From the NCBI GenBank assembly GCA_964638775.1, contig CAZWZH010000066.1, positions 1 through 64,000 of the forward strand: a stretch of 64,000 nucleotides of DNA, written 5' to 3'. Made by a program: the position numbers and the translations under genes. Shown here piece after piece: positions 50,647-60,951 of this stretch. Under the pieces are notes generated by a model. The model was not told where the DNA came from. It saw only the letters and a list, made by a program, of their open reading frames with translations, and did not search any database. Within the stretch, counting starts at the first letter, position 1. Every line of letters begins with the position of its first letter. The DNA is from Azophilus sp964638775. Lineage in GTDB: Bacteria; Pseudomonadota; Gammaproteobacteria; Pseudomonadales; Azotimanducaceae.

Positions 50647-52452
50647 TCAGAACCGGGAGATGCTCTCGGGCGGCCAGGCGCTGCAGCCGAGCGCCTCGTA
50701 CTCGGCGCCGTCGAACAGGCCCGTATCCCGGAACGTGCGCACGTAAGTGGCGCAGTGCACGAACTTGTCGCCGAAGTCCGCATCGGCGATCAACTCCGCC
50801 TTCAACGTCTCGTAGGTCAGCGTCTCGTCGTCCATGCGGATGCCGCCGTCGTCGGGCGTATCGAGAATGATCTGGGTCTGGCCGTTCTGCCCCCAGGCGA
50901 GCCAGGGCGTCTCGGTGGCGCCGCGGCCGCTGCCCGGGTCGCCCGTGTAGGCGAACTCGGCCCAGTAGGACATCATGCTGTTCGACAGCCGCCACTGGTT
51001 CTCGTCGTCGGGGTAGACGTAGCCGAGACCCAGGCCGTTGAACTCGCCGAACACGAAACCGATCTCCAGGGCGTGGGCCGCGCCCAGCGCAACGCTCAGG
51101 TCGTAGCCCATGATGCTCGGTTCCTCGTCCCAGTCGAACCGGTAGGCGTACACGTGCGGGTTTCCGGATGCGGTCATGGCCCGGGCAAGCTCATCGACCC
51201 CCCTGACTTTCCAGGCCCGCCCGCCGTAGTGTGCCAGGGAGCGGTAGGTCTGTTCGTCCTTCAGGGAATAGAAGATGCCGAGGATGTTGTTTACGTACCT
51301 CGGGTCCCTGGTCATGAACAGCGTCGGCTCGTCCCGGTTGACGCCGAGGATGACGGGAACCTGGTTGTGGCTGCCGGCGCTCGAGAAGATGTCGCCGGCA
51401 GGCAGGTTCGGCAGCACGTGGCCGTCGCCGAAACTGTCGGGCAGGTCGGCCATGCCGAAGGCGCCGCCTTCGAGTGCGGCGAATATCTCCCCGGGCGACT
51501 TGCCGTAGAGGTACTCCCGCGCTTCGGCGCTGCCCCAGGCCTGCTGGTGTTCCCGTGCGCTTTGGCCGTTTGCGGCGATGCCGTCGGCGATCAGCAGGCG
51601 GTCGACGATTTCCGGGGCGCTGAAGTCGTGACCCCCGTCGTCGCTGTAGTTGCGGCCCCGGACGGGATCGGTCGCCTCGAACCCGCCGCTCTGCACGATG
51701 GCGCGGTGAAAAAGCCCCGCGGCCAGCGGGGAGGCCATCATCGCGAGGCTGTTGTAGGCGCCCGCGGATTCGCCGAATACGGTGACGCGGCCGGGGTCGC
51801 CGCCGAATGCGGCGATGTTGTCCCGGGTCCATTCGAGGGCCCGCACCAGGTCGAGCGTGCCGTAGTTGCCCGAGTCGTCGGCGGGGTCGCCGGTTTGCAG
51901 CGCGGGGTGGTTGAACCAGCCGAAGACGCCGAGGCGGTAGTTGGTGGTGACCACCACCAGGTTGTGCGCCGTGGCGAGCCGGGCGCCGATGAAGCTGCCG
52001 GCGTGACCGATGGAATTGCCGCCGCCGTGGATCCAGACCATCACGGGCAGGTTGCGCGCGTTCGGCGGCGACCAGATGTTGAGGTAGAGGCAGTTCTCGT
52101 TGCCGGCCACGCTCGGTTCGCTGTCAAGACCGTCGCCGCTGAGAATGCTCGCGAACTGGGGACACATGGGACCCGCGGCCAGGGTCTCGGTAACCGCGGC
52201 GGACCGCACCGGCGGCTGCGGAGCGCGCCAGCGCAACTCGCCGACCGGCGGCGCGGCGAAGGGTACGCCCATCCAGGCGCGGGCGCCGAAGTCGTCGATG
52301 AACCCGACCACCTCGCCGCCTTCGGTGTTCCTGAGGGTGGTGTTGTCCCGCACCGGGGGCGCCTCCGGTTCGGGGAGGCCGGCGATGTACAGCACGCCGC
52401 CGGCAACGACGACGACCGCGATGGCGATGAGGATGATGGCTGCTTTTTTCAC
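50647..52452 (-). CDS. Type B carboxylesterase
   Basis: A 601-residue alpha/beta hydrolase from the GTG at 52452 (agagagg ribosome-binding sequence). An N-terminal membrane anchor or signal segment AAIILIAIAVVVVAGGVLYI precedes the hydrolase. FAAPPVGELRWRAPQP, NCLYLNIW, IHGGGNSIG oxyanion hole, FGESAGAYN nucleophile elbow, NRDEPTLF (acid) and AAHALEIGFVFGEF (His) complete the triad. Probably periplasmic; ester substrate unknown. Confidence 0.92.
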   Translation of the reverse strand: MKKAAIILIAIAVVVVAGGVLYIAGLPEPEAPPVRDNTTLRNTEGGEVVGFIDDFGARAWMGVPFAAPPVGELRWRAPQPPVRSAAVTETLAAGPMCPQFASILSGDGLDSEPSVAGNENCLYLNIWSPPNARNLPVMVWIHGGGNSIGHAGSFIGARLATAHNLVVVTTNYRLGVFGWFNHPALQTGDPADDSGNYGTLDLVRALEWTRDNIAAFGGDPGRVTVFGESAGAYNSLAMMASPLAAGLFHRAIVQSGGFEATDPVRGRNYSDDGGHDFSAPEIVDRLLIADGIAANGQSAREHQQAWGSAEAREYLYGKSPGEIFAALEGGAFGMADLPDSFGDGHVLPNLPAGDIFSSAGSHNQVPVILGVNRDEPTLFMTRDPRYVNNILGIFYSLKDEQTYRSLAHYGGRAWKVRGVDELARAMTASGNPHVYAYRFDWDEEPSIMGYDLSVALGAAHALEIGFVFGEFNGLGLGYVYPDDENQWRLSNSMMSYWAEFAYTGDPGSGRGATETPWLAWGQNGQTQIILDTPDDGGIRMDDETLTYETLKAELIADADFGDKFVHCATYVRTFRDTGLFDGAEYEALGCSAWPPESISRF

Positions 52453-52568
52453 GATGCCTCTCTCAAACTTCAAAGCCCCCGGCCCGGAGGCGCGGGGTTG
52501 GAAGCGGCGCATGTTAAAGCTCCGGGCGGAGCAGCGCGAGCCTTCGTACTGCCCGGACATCCAGACGA

Positions 52569-52755
52569 AGCGGCAACGCACCGTCGTGCCGCCGTTGTTC
52601 GACTACCGGTACGCCAGCCCGCCGCGTATGTGGGGCGTGGAGGTGGCCCGGAATGGTCGTGGACATCCACAAGAATGGTCGTGGACATCCACAGGCAGCG
52701 GCAACGCACCGTCGTGCCGCCGCTGTTCGACTACCGGAACTTCAGCCCGCCGCGA
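52569..52755. repeat. Direct repeats upstream of the CoA-transferase gene
   Basis: A segment of about 58-80 bp beginning agcggcaacgcaccgtcgtg (52569) is repeated at 52697 with few changes. Between the copies, gaatggtcgtggacatccaca occurs twice (52651 and 52673). The gtggacatccac inside it is nearly palindromic. Probable product of a local duplication or of a small repeated element; no gene is visible. Confidence 0.8.
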
Positions 52756-52901
52756 GTGGGGCGCGTGGGGGGTGGTCTGGAACCTGCGGCGGCGGCCTTC
52801 CTCGCGCGTTGCGGACGTTTGCGGAAATGCCCGCCCGGTCCCGTTTGTGAGGGTTTCCCCGCTGTGGTACAAGCGGCACCCTTACCCTCAAGGAGCCTCG
52901 A

Positions 52902-54083
52902 GTGGGACCGCTGGAGCACATCCGGGTACTCGATCTTACCCACGCCAGGGCAGGGCCGTCGGCGGTGCGCCTGCTGGCCGACTGGGGTGCGGATGTCATC
53001 AAGATCGAGGTTCCGGCCGCGGCACGCCGGGGCAACAGCATTGGCGGCGACCGGCACGGCCCGGACGAGCAGAACCTGCACCGCAACAAGCGCAGCCTCA
53101 CCCTAGACCTGAAGAATCCGCGGGGCCACGCGCTGTTCATGCGGCTGGCCGAAGGCGCCGACGTGGTGGTGGAGAATTTCAAGGCCGATGTGAAGCACCG
53201 GCTGGGGGTCGACTACGATTCCGTCAAGGCGGTCAATCCCGCCGTTATCTACGCCAGCATTTCCGGGTTCGGCCAGAGCGGCCCCTACAGCAGCCGCGCC
53301 GGCGTGGATCAGATCGTGCAGGGCATGAGCGGGCTCATGTCGATCACCGGCCCGCCGGACAGCGGGCCCTGGCGCGTCGGCATCGCCATCAGCGACACCT
53401 CGGCGGGCATGTTCCTGGGCCAGGGAATTCTGCTGGCGCTCCTGCACCGGGAACGGACGGGAGAGGGGCAGTGGGTGCACACCTCGCTCTTCGAGGCGAT
53501 GCTAAACAAGCTCGACTTCCAGGCCGCGCGTTACACGATGAACGGCGAAGTGCCCCGGCAACAGGGCAACGACCATCCATACCTCATTCCGATGGGCGCC
53601 TTTCGCTGCAAGGACGGCCTGGTGAACATCGCAGCATCCGGCGGGCGCCTGTGGAAGCGTTTCTGCGAGGCGGTTGGGGCGGAGGAACTGTTGGGCAGGC
53701 CGGAGTACGCGACCCCCCGGGGGCGTGTTGAGCGCAAAGCGGCCCTCAATGCGGAAATCGAGGCGGTGACAGCGCGCTTCACCACCGCTGAACTGGTGCG
53801 CAAGCTGAACGCCGTGGGCGTGCCTTGCGGGCCGATCAACGACATCGGCCAGGCGTTCGAGGACGAACACGCGCAGCATCTGGGCATGGCGAAAGCGGCG
53901 CCGCATCCGGAGTTGGGCGACGTGAACCTGATTCGTTCGCCGATCAACCTGAGCGCTTTTCCGCGGGCGGAGCGGTTCGACAGGGCGGCGCCCGATCCCG
54001 GAGCCGACTCCGATACCATTCTGGGTGAATTGGGGTGTGGACGAAGCGAGATCGAGTCGTTGCGCGCCGACGGCGTGATCTAG
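52902..54083 (+). CDS. Family III (CaiB/BaiF) CoA-transferase
   Basis: A 393-residue enzyme with GTG start. GPLEHIRVLDLTHARAGPSA, LLADWGADVIKIE, RNKRSLTLDLKNPRG, ADVVVENFKAD and SISGFGQSGPYSSR are standard family blocks. At the usual catalytic-Asp position the sequence is HTSLFEAML, with Glu, a variant common in part of the family. It moves CoA between carboxylic acids. Partner acids unknown. The transporter gene follows after 11 bp. Confidence 0.88.
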   Translation: MGPLEHIRVLDLTHARAGPSAVRLLADWGADVIKIEVPAAARRGNSIGGDRHGPDEQNLHRNKRSLTLDLKNPRGHALFMRLAEGADVVVENFKADVKHRLGVDYDSVKAVNPAVIYASISGFGQSGPYSSRAGVDQIVQGMSGLMSITGPPDSGPWRVGIAISDTSAGMFLGQGILLALLHRERTGEGQWVHTSLFEAMLNKLDFQAARYTMNGEVPRQQGNDHPYLIPMGAFRCKDGLVNIAASGGRLWKRFCEAVGAEELLGRPEYATPRGRVERKAALNAEIEAVTARFTTAELVRKLNAVGVPCGPINDIGQAFEDEHAQHLGMAKAAPHPELGDVNLIRSPINLSAFPRAERFDRAAPDPGADSDTILGELGCGRSEIESLRADGVI

Positions 54084-54094
54084 ACCTGAATTCG

Positions 54095-55429
54095 GTGGAC
54101 ACGGAAAGGCTCACCAGTTCCGAGCGCGTGGGGTACGGAATCGCCGATTTCGGCATCAACCTGTACTTCATCTCCGCGATGACGTACCTGCTCTACTTCT
54201 ACACCGACGTGTTCGGCCTCAGCGCCGCCGCCGCGGCAGGCGTGATGGGCGTTGCGCGGCTGGTCGACGCGGTGACGGATCCGATCATGGGCGGCATCGC
54301 CGAGCGAACCCGCAGCCGCTGGGGGCGATTGCGTCCCTACCTGCTCTTCGGTGCGCTGCCCCTCGCCGCTCTTGGGGTACTGACGTTCACGGTGCCGGGG
54401 CTCGACACCCTCGGCAAGCTGTGGTGGGCCTACATCACCTACACGGCATTCGGCATCGCCTACACGGTGGTATCGATCCCGTACTCGGCGCTGACCGCGT
54501 CGCTCACCTCCAACCACGAAGAGCGCACGCTGCTCTCGACCATTCGCATGGCCTGCGCGTTCGGCGGCGGGGTGGTCGTATCCGGCATCACCTGGGACCT
54601 GGTCGGCTGGTTCGACAGCGAAGCGGAGGGCTACCGGTGGTCGATGCTGCTCTACGCCATAGCGGCAACCGCGTTGCTATGGGTGACGTTCGCCATGACC
54701 AGGGAGCGCATTCAGCCGCCGGCGGAGCAGAAGCTGAAGATCTCCGACAGCGCCAGGGCGGTGCTGTTCAACCCGCCGCTGATCGTGGTGATTGTGATGT
54801 TCACCGGCGGCATGCTCTCGTTCACGGTGCGCCAGGCCGTCGCTCCCTACTTTTTCAAGTACAACCTGGAGCGGCCGGACCTGGTGGGAACCTGGTTCCA
54901 GGTGACGCTGTCGATCATGTTCCTGGGGCTGCTGGTCACGCCGCTGCTGGCGCGCCGGTACGGCAAGGCGGGCGGGATTCTCATCGGTGCGCTGGCGACT
55001 ATCGTGGCTGCTGCGGGGATGTACTTCACGCCTTATTCCGAGATTGAGCTGATCTTCTTCTGGGGTTGCGTGATGGCATTGGGCGGTACCCCGATCGCCG
55101 TGCTCGGCTGGGCTATGTTGCCGGACACCGTGGACTACGCCCAGTGGCGCCACGGGGTGCGTGCGGACGGGGCCATTTTCTCGATGTCTAGTTTCTTTCA
55201 GAAGCTCGCGAAGACCATCGGCGGCGCCGGGATAGCTGGGGTGCTGGCGTTGGCGGGTTATGTGGCGAATGCTGAACAGACGGAGGCATCGCTGGCGGCG
55301 ATACACGGGCTGATGACGCTGGCTCCGGCCGCCATCATGGTGGTGATGGTGCTGGCGGCTAGGGCGTATCGGCTGGATGCGGGGGCGCATCGGAGGTTGC
55401 TGGCGGAGATGGATGCGGGGCGGTCTTGA
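54095..55429 (+). CDS. MFS/GPH-family cation symporter
   Basis: A 444-residue transporter from the GTG at 54095 (an earlier in-frame start at 54035 would overlap the CoA-transferase gene). Twelve TM helices; YGIADFGINLYFISAMTYLLYFYTDVFG, DAVTDPIMGGIAERTRSRWGRLRPY and GTPIAVLGWAMLPDTVDYAQW are typical of the GPH (sugar/glucuronide) group, which also includes transporters for other organic acids. Likely co-transcribed with the CoA-transferase, perhaps importing its substrate. Confidence 0.88.
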   Translation: MDTERLTSSERVGYGIADFGINLYFISAMTYLLYFYTDVFGLSAAAAAGVMGVARLVDAVTDPIMGGIAERTRSRWGRLRPYLLFGALPLAALGVLTFTVPGLDTLGKLWWAYITYTAFGIAYTVVSIPYSALTASLTSNHEERTLLSTIRMACAFGGGVVVSGITWDLVGWFDSEAEGYRWSMLLYAIAATALLWVTFAMTRERIQPPAEQKLKISDSARAVLFNPPLIVVIVMFTGGMLSFTVRQAVAPYFFKYNLERPDLVGTWFQVTLSIMFLGLLVTPLLARRYGKAGGILIGALATIVAAAGMYFTPYSEIELIFFWGCVMALGGTPIAVLGWAMLPDTVDYAQWRHGVRADGAIFSMSSFFQKLAKTIGGAGIAGVLALAGYVANAEQTEASLAAIHGLMTLAPAAIMVVMVLAARAYRLDAGAHRRLLAEMDAGRS

Positions 55430-55503
55430 CGTTGACGAAAACGGTTCGTGACGGACCTGCGGGCTGGACTTCACGTGCTATGCTGTTGCGTTCGTTCCGC
55501 ATC

Positions 55504-55594
55504 GGAGAGGTGCCGGAGCTGGCCGAACGGGCCTGACTCGAAATCAGGTGATCTCTTGCGGGATCCGTGGGTTCGAATCCCACCCTCTCCGCCA
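55504..55594 (+). tRNA. tRNA-Ser(CGA)
   Basis: A 91-nt tRNA with acceptor GGAGAGG...CCTCTCC-GCCA, anticodon stem CCTGA/TCAGG and loop CTCGAAA giving anticodon CGA (55539-55541), a long variable arm typical of serine tRNAs, and T-loop GGGTTCGAATCCC. The CCA end is encoded. It decodes UCG and is a common integration site for islands; island-like genes follow directly. Confidence 0.96.
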
Positions 55595-56011
55595 ATAATT
55601 CAATAAAAACAATGTCTTATAAAACTTGTACCCCATTTTGTACCACAAATTAGCTAGGCTTGAACGGGTCGTGCCCCTACGATTCGCGCAGTTCCACGCT
55701 GTCTTGACCGCCGCATCCCTTTTTCGACGCCGCACGCCGCAACCGCATTTGTTCGTCTGCGACATGGCCGGCATCGCTTTCCCTGTCAGAATCGTTCATA
55801 CCGCTTTTTCTACTCCGATGGTCGTGCGGCATCTTCTCCGAAACCGAGATCGATAAACTCAAGGGACACGGAAGTCGACTCCAGCGTAACCGGTCAGTCA
55901 GTCTGAGGCGTTTCTCCAACAAGGACTTGGCCAAGGCGCTACGGTTGTCCGACGGCCGCGTAATGCGGTTCTTGACCTCCGCGAAGGAATCCCGGCAGAC
56001 CCCTACCAGAG
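55595..56011. other. AT-rich junction downstream of tRNA-Ser
   Basis: Right after the tRNA the sequence becomes A+T rich, with two similar pieces ttgtaccccattttgtacc. A minus-strand frame ending near 55680 (ASKKGCGGQDSVEL) has no recognised family. It is the likely attachment boundary of the island-like region. Confidence 0.45.
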
Positions 56012-57634
56012 CTAGTGCGGCGCGCTCGCCCGCGCAAAAGGCGTAATCAGGCGGTATTTCGAGCGCATTACCGAAGGCCACCGGTGTTCCGTGTCGCAGG
56101 GGATCCACCTCGTCTCGCCGCCATCGACCCCGGTAAGCGACACGCGCCCCTCTGCGGCACAGGCCTCCGCGCACGCCTCATAGCTTTGCCGGGCATCATC
56201 GAAGATCGGACGACCGGCGATGGTGTCCAGCTCGAACCCATCGAGATCTGGACAGGCGGGGGTGTCCAGCGTGACGGAAGCGTCATTGGTCCAGAACCCC
56301 CGTCGGCCCTCGCCGCATCCCTGGTTCAGCAGCGTCCAAACCAACCTGGACCGGATCAAGGCCGCACTCTCGGCAACGCCTTCCTCCACATCGATCGAGA
56401 CGCCGGCGCCCTGGACGAAGTCGATGACGTCGTCCTCGCCGAGCGTCCGATTCAGAAAACGCGCGGCCACGGTGCCGCTTTCGGCAGGGTTCCGGGTGTC
56501 ACTCTCTACCAGCATGGTCACACGACCGGTCTCCAGCCAGCGCAGCCAGTACGCCACCGAGCCGCAGGAGTACGGGGAAATCCTCCTCTCTCCGACTCGG
56601 AGGTCGTTCATGCAGGCATCGAAATCGCGCACAAACCCCTCTTCCGCAGCCGTGCCAAGCACAGTGCGGCCGTCGGGGCGGGCGGCGAGCAGTATCTCCA
56701 GGAACCGCGCTTGGCCCTCGTGCGCCCAAGGCTCCCACTGTTCTGGCTGATAGCAGTGCGCCAACTCGTGGACGAGAAGATCATGCGTTCGATTTAGCAG
56801 ATCGGGTCGTTCGTCCTTCCAATCCTTGCCACGAAACCAGAGCCTCACCGCGCAGTGCCCGCCGGCCTTGTCGCCGCCGCTGTACGGCCGGCCGGCTTGC
56901 GCACCCTCGGTACGGTAGTCCACGAACAGCGGCGCGGGAATGAACTCCATGCCCAGCGTGTCAACCAGTCCCCGCTGCGCGCGCCGGTACGATTCCCGGA
57001 TCTCCTCCTCCAGCCAGGTCGGCGTCGTCCGCGCAAACTGCATCGCAGTGTTCGGGTCAAGCGACCGGCCGACTAGGACGAATCCCGCCGTTTCCGCGAG
57101 ACGATAGTCTCCCTTGACCCACCGAAAGGCTCCCTCGACGACGGTACCCACTCCAGGCCCACCCCGTACGAAGACCGAGACGTCGCCACAGACTTCCGGC
57201 AGCAGGTAGGGTAGGTACACGCCAATGCCGCGACCCGCAATGGCGAAGGCGATGGGGTATTGCCGGTCTACTTTGTGCCCAGGCGGGTCTGGCGGCACGT
57301 TCAGTACCAGGGTGTTGGAAGGCTTCGACAGGACGACGCTGCCGTCACTTCCAATCTCTGCCTCTGGGTCCCCGACCCGCAACCGGTCCAGAAGCGCTTC
57401 GTCCCTCGGCAGCCCCAATACAAGTGTCGATAGCTGTCGGCTAACCCGGTAGGTGACCCGCACCACGTCATTGGCGGGCGGAACCTCCAGCCAGACTTCG
57501 ACGTTCGCCTGTACCTCCACGCATTCGCCTTCGCCAAGCGGTTCGTGCGCAAGCGCTTGAAGTCCCCAGGCACCGGTCGCGACCACCAGCCAAGGCCAGA
57601 CAGCCGCTCGAATCCGGTGTGTTGTTTTCCGCAT
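56012..57634 (-). CDS. Predicted exported zinc metallopeptidase (gluzincin-type)
   Basis: A 540-residue protein with signal peptide (WPWLVVATGAWGLQALAHEP). The first 200 residues form a beta-rich domain. A zinc motif LLVHELAHCYQ is followed 15-20 residues on by AHEGQARFLE with the third-ligand Glu, as in gluzincins. A small cysteine-containing C-terminal region follows. It acts outside the cytoplasm; peptide substrate unknown. First coding gene after the tRNA, isolated and convergent with nothing close. Confidence 0.7.
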   Translation of the reverse strand: MRKTTHRIRAAVWPWLVVATGAWGLQALAHEPLGEGECVEVQANVEVWLEVPPANDVVRVTYRVSRQLSTLVLGLPRDEALLDRLRVGDPEAEIGSDGSVVLSKPSNTLVLNVPPDPPGHKVDRQYPIAFAIAGRGIGVYLPYLLPEVCGDVSVFVRGGPGVGTVVEGAFRWVKGDYRLAETAGFVLVGRSLDPNTAMQFARTTPTWLEEEIRESYRRAQRGLVDTLGMEFIPAPLFVDYRTEGAQAGRPYSGGDKAGGHCAVRLWFRGKDWKDERPDLLNRTHDLLVHELAHCYQPEQWEPWAHEGQARFLEILLAARPDGRTVLGTAAEEGFVRDFDACMNDLRVGERRISPYSCGSVAYWLRWLETGRVTMLVESDTRNPAESGTVAARFLNRTLGEDDVIDFVQGAGVSIDVEEGVAESAALIRSRLVWTLLNQGCGEGRRGFWTNDASVTLDTPACPDLDGFELDTIAGRPIFDDARQSYEACAEACAAEGRVSLTGVDGGETRWIPCDTEHRWPSVMRSKYRLITPFARASAPH

Positions 57635-58211
57635 CTCTCGCCCGCCGCCACTCCCCCAGGAACTTCGTTCGCAGGGCCGATTGTCCCGCCGGTGAATCGC
57701 GGCGATCCCGGGCTAAGCTGACCGTTGTTCCACCGACGGAACCGGATGCCGGGCAGACATTTCACCGGCCATCAGACGCGGCTCTATCTGCATGTTCGAA
57801 GATCGCTCATCCCAACCCGCAGGTACTGTCGAACGCATTGTCGGAATGCTGCGCTTGGTCACCAAGCGAGTCAATGACGCCTACGGGACAAGGAACGCCC
57901 AAGCAACTGCGGAGCTGGGGAAGGACACATCGGCGTCGAGCTTGCCGGCGAATTCGCAGGCGAAATAACCGTCTTCATCGGAGAAGTCTGGGATGATTGC
58001 GTCGTTCTTGCGTCTTGCGTTCCACTCTTCTGCTCCATCGAAGAGCTACTTAACATGTTGTTGGTTGCCCATGCGGTGTCCTTACCGAATCACTATCACT
58101 CAACCGGAGTCTACCCGCTTCGTTGTTCTCCCTACCCGCTGCCGCCATGCCCGCCTCTGCGTCGATGAATCAGCATGAGAAAGCACCGCTACGCGGCGGT
58201 GCCTGTGTGCC
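57635..58211. other. Intergenic region with short unassigned frames
   Basis: A 58-codon plus-strand frame from the ATG at 57792 (MFEDRSSQPAGTVERIV) to 57968 is possible but unproven. Nothing else in these 577 bp can be assigned. Confidence 0.3.
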
Positions 58212-58958
58212 TCACCGGTTGGTTCGGTGGCGATCCTCCCGGATGTCGGGGCGCACCGGGTATGCAGGCGCACCCCATTCTTTGCCCGGGTTATCCACCA
58301 TGATGTCCAGAAACAGGTGCACCAAAGGCCCGAGAACCGCTGCGCCCGCATCGACCTGTCGGCGATTCAGGGTTCCGTGTTGGGTGGCGCATCCGTGCAT
58401 GAGTTGGTTTCGCAGCACATTCAGACGATCGAACAGTTTGTGCAGGATTCCTGCAACGTCTGTCGGTACTAGCGCATTGGGGCGAAGCTGCGCTTGCAGT
58501 GATCCTGCTGGAGGCCGATACGCCAACCGTTCTGTCACGAACGCGCTGTCCCGCTCGAACCATGTCCGGTTCGGCCACTCCTGCCAGTTGAAATCCCGTT
58601 CCGTCAGACTGTCCCAGAATCCACGATACAGATACACGTTTTCCATGATGCTCTTAACCGGTGCGCGCAACTGCTTCGCAAGGAGCCCGTAGATGCGGTT
58701 ATTCTTGTCGAGCGGAACCAGCAAGTTCAAGTAGCTCTCGCGGCGCTGTGCGTCCGAACTGACGTTGCGCTCCACCGCATAGGCGGCGTTGAAGGCTATC
58801 CACAGGAAGATGTATTTCGCGTCGGTGTCACGTTCTCCATTACCGCGTCGTAACCAGCTCACGGCGCGGTGCAGACGGAGCTTGAGACGGGAATCGTCGT
58901 CCCACGCGTCTATCCTGGCCTTCAGGTACTCGATCTTGGGAGACAGTTCGTCCGGCAC
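58212..58958 (-). CDS. HEPN-like protein of unknown function
   Basis: A 248-residue, mostly helical protein from the GTG at 58958 (VPDELSPKIEYLKARI). The frame is open upstream but the extension is arginine-rich noise. FLWIAFNAAYAV near residue 60 and LFDRLNVLRNQLMHG near 200 give the R-x4-H arrangement of HEPN domains, which are often RNases or parts of defence systems. No partner gene is adjacent. Confidence 0.6.
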   Translation of the reverse strand: MPDELSPKIEYLKARIDAWDDDSRLKLRLHRAVSWLRRGNGERDTDAKYIFLWIAFNAAYAVERNVSSDAQRRESYLNLLVPLDKNNRIYGLLAKQLRAPVKSIMENVYLYRGFWDSLTERDFNWQEWPNRTWFERDSAFVTERLAYRPPAGSLQAQLRPNALVPTDVAGILHKLFDRLNVLRNQLMHGCATQHGTLNRRQVDAGAAVLGPLVHLFLDIMVDNPGKEWGAPAYPVRPDIREDRHRTNR

Positions 58959-59753
58959 GACACTTCCCCTTCGTTGCCGCGATCTCGGAATCGTGTCGAA
59001 TCGTCGAGCTTCGGTCAATCGCGGTGGCGCCGGTCCGGGCGGCGGATATCGCCGCCACGGCGCGACCCTTCCGTCGAACCACCGCAAGCGCGAGTCGCGA
59101 ATTCTCCCGATTCTTCCCAACCGATGTACCCATTGAGGCACCCAGTCGCCGTGCAGATCTGACCGAGTCACGGGATGCGCCGATCACTCCTCGCGACTTT
59201 TTGCCGAAGCTCGCGCCGGGAATCTGGCAAACGGTATCGGTTGTGTCCAATCGCTTGGTAGTCGGTCGTAGGGAGGATTTAGCGTCGCCTTCGGCCGGGC
59301 CCTATCCGCCTTCGGCGGACCGAGCCCCGCGGGGCGGGTCTCGTCCCACACGGGGTAACGGTCCCTGACGCCTGGCGCGCTGCGCTTGCCGATGCCTCGT
59401 CACCGGCGGAAAACTCTCGGCAATGCTGGGAGCCCACTCGCCACCGGTGCTCGGGCCTTCCGCAGATTCGCTTTGTCTGCATGCGGCTCGACATCTGGAA
59501 CTGCCTGCATCCAGTAATCCACTGCACCCCCTATGTCGCTACGCGCGATGGTCTTTCCCTGGGTCGCGGTTCACCACCCCATCCCCAGCATCCCGTCCGT
59601 CGTTACCGCCCAGCGTGTCACACGCGCTTGCGCGGTCAACCAGGGGCCGGTCCTGCGCTGGCGCTCCGGCCTCGCTAACGCGAGGTGACCGCCCGGCGCG
59701 CGCGTGCCGCCGTTCAGGCACCGACGCACTCCGCGTCGCGACAGGAGACCACC
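58959..59753. other. Long non-coding stretch
   Basis: No recognisable gene in about 795 bp. GC-rich inverted pieces around 59285-59340 (ccttcggccggg and ccttcggcgg) could form hairpins. Open frames here are compositional. Confidence 0.35.
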
Positions 59754-60293
59754 ATGAACCTCGATCACATGCTCGCCCAGTTGCGCGGCACCCTTCCATC
59801 CGCTGTCCTTGAGCCCGACAGCCTCCCCCGTGATTGGCCGACCTGTGTCCAAAGGGGTTGTCGCAAACCAGCGGCCCGCAAGAAGAACGGGGAGCCGGCC
59901 AAGTCGTGCCAGGCGTGTCTGGATCGACGGGCCGCCAGTTGTCGCAGAAGGCGTACTCATTTTGTCGCCCACGGCGGCTGCAGGCGATGCGCGTATCGTC
60001 CGAGACTGGCGGGCGACTTCCTCTGTGCGCGATGCCGGGAAGACCGGGACATCGAGCGCGCGCAAAAGCGGCAGGACGCCATCGACGCGGCGGCCATCGA
60101 CGAGTTCGCGGCCAAACCCGAGAAGGCGCACCGTGCCAGCAACCTCGATCTGGGCATATCGCCGTGGAATGCGCGACCCCCGGCACAACCCTCCGCAGCC
60201 TACTGGTCGCCATTGCCAGACCCCGAACCGCGCGAAGAGCGCGGATGGGCGCGCCCGCTCTTCGAAGACGACTGGCATTTCCACCGCTGCTAG
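59754..60293 (+). CDS. Cysteine-rich zinc-ribbon-like protein
   Basis: A 179-residue protein from the ATG at 59754 (caggagacc before it). The middle holds CVQRGC, CQAC, CRRCAY and CARCRED, eight to nine cysteines in pairs suggesting two treble-clef or zinc-ribbon sites. A charged helical region and a Trp/Pro-rich tail follow. Possibly DNA- or RNA-binding; the family is unknown to me. It is one of the cargo genes between tRNA-Ser and the recombinase module. Confidence 0.6.
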   Translation: MNLDHMLAQLRGTLPSAVLEPDSLPRDWPTCVQRGCRKPAARKKNGEPAKSCQACLDRRAASCRRRRTHFVAHGGCRRCAYRPRLAGDFLCARCREDRDIERAQKRQDAIDAAAIDEFAAKPEKAHRASNLDLGISPWNARPPAQPSAAYWSPLPDPEPREERGWARPLFEDDWHFHRC

Positions 60294-60505
60294 CGGTACC
60301 TTCGCGGTCGAGGCGCGCAATTTGCGGATTGCGCGTCTCGGCCTCGCCAGCCGTCCTGAAGAAGCCCTTGGCGGGGAATCGCTCAATTGACTCGCTGGTC
60401 ATCGGCCACGTCACAGCAACGCAGTCGCGCCCTCCGTGCGTTTCGATCCACCCGGCGCCCAGACCCTCGGGCAACACCTAAGACTCCCTCAGGGTATTGG
60501 AGAAC

Positions 60506-60712
60506 ATGTCCTCTGTGGAAATCCGGCCGGTATTGCACACGGGTCTGGCCGTCTGTCCACAGCGCACAATCACGCGCCGGGCAAAGCTCGATGTGCACGG
60601 TTGGCGAAGCGGGCTAACCTGGGTCGCCAATACCGCCAATACGCTTGGCGTCGATTGCGGCCCCGAGACTCTGCTTCATCGTGTCACGTCCGTCGTGGAG
60701 TCAGTCAACTGA
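60506..60712 (+). CDS. Possible small protein
   Basis: A 68-residue frame (MSSVEIRPVLHTGLAVCPQ...VTSVVESVN) with an acceptable start context. No family, signal peptide or partner recognised. It may be spurious. Confidence 0.3.
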   Translation: MSSVEIRPVLHTGLAVCPQRTITRRAKLDVHGWRSGLTWVANTANTLGVDCGPETLLHRVTSVVESVN

Positions 60713-60927
60713 CTCCCACAACTGCGCGTTGCAGGCTGTCCCGGTGACGGTCGTCACCTCCGTGCAGCGGACCCATCAGAGGTCGCGACACACTGTCCCG
60801 CCGCCAAGCGGGCTGGTGTCCGTGATGGTGGCCATCGCGTTGTCCAATACGCGGGCGGCGATCCTGAGTGCAGGTGCACCCCGAACTCCATCCCCACCGT
60901 GCGGTGAGCGCAAAAAGTGACTTACAT

Positions 60928-60951
60928 GCCGCAGCCCTTGTGGGCTGCGGC
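60928..60951. terminator. Hairpin gccgcagccc/gggctgcggc
   Basis: A perfect 10-bp stem with a ttgt loop, just before the recombinase module. No clear T-run follows on either strand, so terminator function is tentative. It is preceded by caaaaag. Confidence 0.45.

Noticed and set aside
55359..55595. Minus-strand frame with AERVGFEPT
   Set aside because: This peptide is the well-known antisense artefact of serine tRNA genes.
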